Assembly: GCA_964392655.1 (NCBI GenBank)
Contig: CAYMQY010000225.1
Location: forward strand, 1-7,204
Length of the DNA stretch: 7,204 bases
Origin: M3007 sp964392655
Lineage (GTDB): Bacteria > Bacteroidota > Bacteroidia > Chitinophagales > Saprospiraceae
Direction of reading: 5' to 3'
In this document: one piece after another, positions 5,490 through 7,204 of the stretch
Layout: the number at the start of each line of letters is the position of its first letter
Position numbering within the stretch: the first letter of the stretch is position 1
Notes under the pieces: model-generated
What the model was told of the DNA's origin: nothing
Seen by the model: the letters and a program-made list of their open reading frames with translations, nothing else
The model's database searches: none
Program-made: the position numbers and the translations under genes

Positions 5490-5534
5490 AAAAAAGCAGA
5501 AACGTTTCTACCGGGCGGGTAGAAACGTTTCTGC
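5490..5534 (-). terminator. 17-bp perfect hairpin with U6, between the PorV-like gene and greA
   Basis: GCAGAAACGTTTCTACC (5496-5512) and GGTAGAAACGTTTCTGC (5518-5534) are exact reverse complements with a five-base loop. On the minus strand the stem is followed directly by six T (5495-5490), which is the intrinsic-terminator shape for minus-strand transcription. Each arm also contains the 12-base palindrome AGAAACGTTTCT. The simplest role is the terminator of the PorV-like transcript. It lies 73 bases beyond that stop codon and 32 bases ahead of the greA start, and downstream of a promoter-like box, so it may instead or also act inside the greA leader. Confidence 0.8.
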
Positions 5535-5551
5535 AGGCAATTAAAGTGGCG

Positions 5552-5583
5552 CAAAGGTAATGGGCCTCTGAGAAAGAGAAAAA
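5552..5583 (-). promoter_or_regulatory. Probable greA promoter, Bacteroidota type
   Basis: The minus strand has TACCTTTG at 5559-5552, an exact match to the Bacteroidota -7 consensus TAnnTTTG, followed by C as is common. About 20 bases upstream is a T-run (5583-5579) that partly matches the -33 TTTG. Transcription would begin near 5545, so the whole 17-bp hairpin would be in the greA leader. No second good box is seen between the hairpin and the greA ATG, a stretch of only about 32 bases. Confidence 0.55.
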
Positions 5584-5594
5584 TCTTTTTTCTC
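5576..5594. repeat. Small AT-rich hairpin just after the PorV-like stop codon
   Basis: GAGAAAAA (5576-5583) pairs with TTTTTCTC (5587-5594) around a TCT loop. It is weak because most pairs are A-T, and it overlaps the putative -33 region of the greA promoter. It may only reflect AT-rich promoter DNA. Confidence 0.4.
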
Positions 5595-5606
5595 CTTCCG
5601 GGCGGT

Positions 5607-6656
5607 TTACAGGTCTATGCGCACGGCCAGATTGTGGATACCGTTGAAAATGGAGGTATTGCGGTAGCCGTAATCGAAAGACAGGCGGCTTTTCGATTCC
5701 TTGCTGAGGGGCACCGATACGCTCATGCCGGCGGCGAGGCCGTTGTCGAGCGATGCTTCGACGCTGCCTTCCGGCGTGTCGAGTTCCAGTTTGTAGGCAG
5801 CACGCAGGGCGAAGTTTTGGCCGAGGCCAAATTCAAGTCCACCGCCCACCAGGTCGCGGGAAAACGCATTCGAAGTGAAGTTACCAAGCACGGTTAGTCG
5901 GTTGGTACGGCCGATGATGAAGTCGTAGGACGCACCAAGGTTCAACTGGGAGGGAAGTTCGTATTCGGCGCTGCGTTGGTAGTAGGTGATCGGGTATTCA
6001 AACGTCGGGTTGTTCCCGTCGTTTTGCGTGCCCAGACCTTCGCCGGTGAAGCGCATTTTGCCGCCCACGTTGCGCAGCGAAATACCGAATTTGAAATTGT
6101 CGTCTTCGCCGGTGACGTATTGTACGCCGGCATCAATGGCCATAGCGCTGGCGCCGGCATTGGCGATGGATTCGTTGACGAATTTCACCGTGAAGCCTAC
6201 CGACACGCGGTTGGCAAACAGGTGGGAGTACGACACGCCGAGGTTGAAAAACGAAGGGCTGAACGTAGCGCCCGAGCCTTCCGGCGTATCGGTGGTCGTC
6301 AGGTCCAGTTCACCGAGATCAAGCGCTACGAGGCTAACGCCGAATGCACCGTTGGAACCGATTCGCTGCGCAAAGCCCAGCGAATTCAGGTTGATATCGG
6401 CGCCCGACATGTAGCGCGTGTGGCTCAGATTGATCTGGGTTTTGTTGATGCGCGACAAGCCCGCCACGTTCAGGTAAAGGGCGTCGGTGCCGGTCACCGA
6501 GGAAGTATTCATGGAGTGCAAACCGGCGCTCCGTGCCCATGGATTGATGAGCAGCTGGGCCGCCCCGGCTTCCCCCTGACGCTCCGGGTTGCCGGCAAAG
6601 GCCGTTCCGGTCACGGCCAGAAGACAAAGTGCAAGCAATGTATTTTTATAGTTCAT
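5607..6656 (-). CDS. PorV/PorQ-family outer-membrane beta-barrel protein
   Basis: The 349-residue product starts with a clear signal peptide, MNYKNTLLALCLLAVTGTAFA (cut after A21). The mature start ERQGEAGAAQLLINPWARSAG (25-45) followed by ALYLNVAGLS (59-68) is the family hallmark (compare PEARAGGMG and NPAG/NVAG in PorV relatives). The rest is alternating beta strands with Gly/Asn turns, ending in NLAVRIDL with a hydrophobic last strand, as for a barrel of the FadL-like/UPF0164 fold. PorV itself shuttles type IX substrates to the attachment complex. This protein lacks the exact PorV signature, so I regard it as a paralogue. It lies 97 bases after a gene whose product ends in a type IX-associated tail, and such pairs are usual in Bacteroidota. 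The ATG at 6656 is well placed for the signal peptide. A long hairpin sits in its leader and a terminator-type hairpin follows it. Confidence 0.88.
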   Translation of the reverse strand: MNYKNTLLALCLLAVTGTAFAGNPERQGEAGAAQLLINPWARSAGLHSMNTSSVTGTDALYLNVAGLSRINKTQINLSHTRYMSGADINLNSLGFAQRIGSNGAFGVSLVALDLGELDLTTTDTPEGSGATFSPSFFNLGVSYSHLFANRVSVGFTVKFVNESIANAGASAMAIDAGVQYVTGEDDNFKFGISLRNVGGKMRFTGEGLGTQNDGNNPTFEYPITYYQRSAEYELPSQLNLGASYDFIIGRTNRLTVLGNFTSNAFSRDLVGGGLEFGLGQNFALRAAYKLELDTPEGSVEASLDNGLAAGMSVSVPLSKESKSRLSFDYGYRNTSIFNGIHNLAVRIDL

Positions 6657-6666
6657 ACGATATTGT

Positions 6667-6755
6667 CATTGAGTGGATAAGTGTTTTAGTGTTTTAGTGT
6701 TTGGGCGTTTTAGTGGCTAAAACACTAAAACACCCAAACATTAAAACACTCAATG
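6667..6755. repeat. Long inverted repeat (27-bp arms) ahead of the PorV-like gene
   Basis: Bases 6689-6715 pair with 6723-6749 at 25 of 27 positions around a 7-base loop (GGCTAAA). Outside this, CATTGA (6667-6672) pairs with TCAATG (6750-6755), leaving a 16-base bulge on the left. The arms are built from the 8-mer GTGTTTTA, tandem on the left side (6681-6696). No T-tract follows on the minus strand, so it does not look like a terminator. It fills nearly all of the 97-base gap and would form a stable stem in any transcript spanning both genes. Confidence 0.85.
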
Positions 6756-6757
6756 AA

Positions 6758-7204
6758 TCAAAGACCGGATGGGTCAAACTGTCGGGCTATACCGAACCAC
6801 TTAATTGTTCGTTCGCCCAGGCCTGGCGCTTGTATCTGAAACAGATACACACCGCTGGCGACCGGGATGCCCTTGTTGTTTTTCAAATCCCACTCCAGAT
6901 CGGGTGTGATTTGTTTGTAGGGGGCATACACCTCGTCGCGCCGGTACTGCCGGATGAACTTGCCGTCGAGCGAGTAGATGGTGACGGTGCATTTTGCCGG
7001 CAGGTTGGTGACCTTGATCACATTGCTGAACTGGCTGACCTCATACTGCGAGAAACCGTAGTACGGGTTGGGCACTATCTTGATCGAGTCGAGCGCATTG
7101 GCGATCTGTACGGCATCCTGATCCGTGGACTGGCGGCCATCAATCTTGAACTGGTAGCGCGGCAGGCCGTTTTTCTTCTTGCTATCGGCGTCGTTGTACC
7201 AGGT
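6758..7204 (-). CDS. C-terminal part of a large type IX secretion-associated surface protein (5' end outside the window)
   Basis: The frame is open to the window edge. The visible 148 residues show ALDSIKIVPNPYYGFSQYE (37-55), the 'VPNPY' linker that opens many Bacteroidota C-terminal domains. A FlgD-like/Por-sorting-like beta sandwich follows: KCTVTIYSLDGKFIRQYRRD (71-90), then WDLKNNKGIPVASGVYLFQI (105-124), then ERTIKWFGIARQFDPSGL (131-148). In typical type A sorting domains the sequence ends soon after GVYL plus a K/R-rich strand; here about 24 residues follow, ending in an IKWFGIAR block. I recall this pattern from large proteins encoded beside PorV/PorQ paralogues. An internal GTG at 7075 begins in the middle of the motif and is not the start. 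The full protein is probably large, on the cell surface or secreted, and works with the PorV-like neighbour; that partnership is inference. Confidence 0.8.
   Translation of the reverse strand, partial: TWYNDADSKKKNGLPRYQFKIDGRQSTDQDAVQIANALDSIKIVPNPYYGFSQYEVSQFSNVIKVTNLPAKCTVTIYSLDGKFIRQYRRDEVYAPYKQITPDLEWDLKNNKGIPVASGVYLFQIQAPGLGERTIKWFGIARQFDPSGL

Noticed and set aside
1..7204. tRNA, rRNA or known riboswitch
   Set aside because: No cloverleaf, rRNA core or familiar aptamer sequence was found in the gaps on either strand by eye.

Overview
The window looks like a chromosomal piece of a fairly GC-rich member of the Bacteroidota, possibly of the Saprospiria type. The evidence is a PorV/PorQ-family outer-membrane protein next to the C-terminus of a protein with the type IX secretion-associated 'VPNPY ... 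GIPVASGVYL' tail, a Bacteroidota-style GreA followed by a HIT protein, promoter-like TAnnTTTG boxes, and few Shine-Dalgarno sequences. The order-level guess is inference from gene content and composition. Every gene I support is on the minus strand, so transcription runs from the right edge to the left edge.

From right to left: 7204-6758 is the 3' end of a large surface or secreted protein. 6656-5607 is a PorV/PorQ-like beta-barrel protein with a clear signal peptide. A terminator-type hairpin and a promoter-like box follow. 5458-4982 is greA. A 318-base gap holds a large nested inverted-repeat element. 4663-4274 is a HIT-family nucleotide-binding protein. 4197-3157 is a GH113-like glycoside hydrolase, probably exported. 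3031-1955 is a membrane-anchored SGNH-fold hydrolase or acyltransferase. 1923-61 is a NodU/TobZ-family O-carbamoyltransferase. At the left edge, 39-1 may be the first 13 codons of a further gene.

Three functional groups are visible. The first is a surface/type IX secretion pair. The second is a housekeeping pair, greA and HIT. The third is a carbohydrate-related run: glycoside hydrolase, SGNH enzyme and carbamoyltransferase. SGNH plus carbamoyltransferase suggests decoration of a glycan or secondary metabolite, but the substrate cannot be read from the sequence.

The least ordinary part is the intergenic DNA. Nearly every gene junction carries its own short tandem or palindromic repeat: a 14-base duplication over a start codon, a 12-bp-arm palindrome holding a stop codon in its loop, an 18-base repeat over another stop codon, a GC-rich 8-mer repeat, a roughly 300-base nested inverted element edged by 9-mers, a 17-bp perfect hairpin ahead of greA, and a 27-bp-arm hairpin ahead of the PorV-like gene. 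I saw no complete new defence, CRISPR or transposase system, and no RNA gene that I can name.
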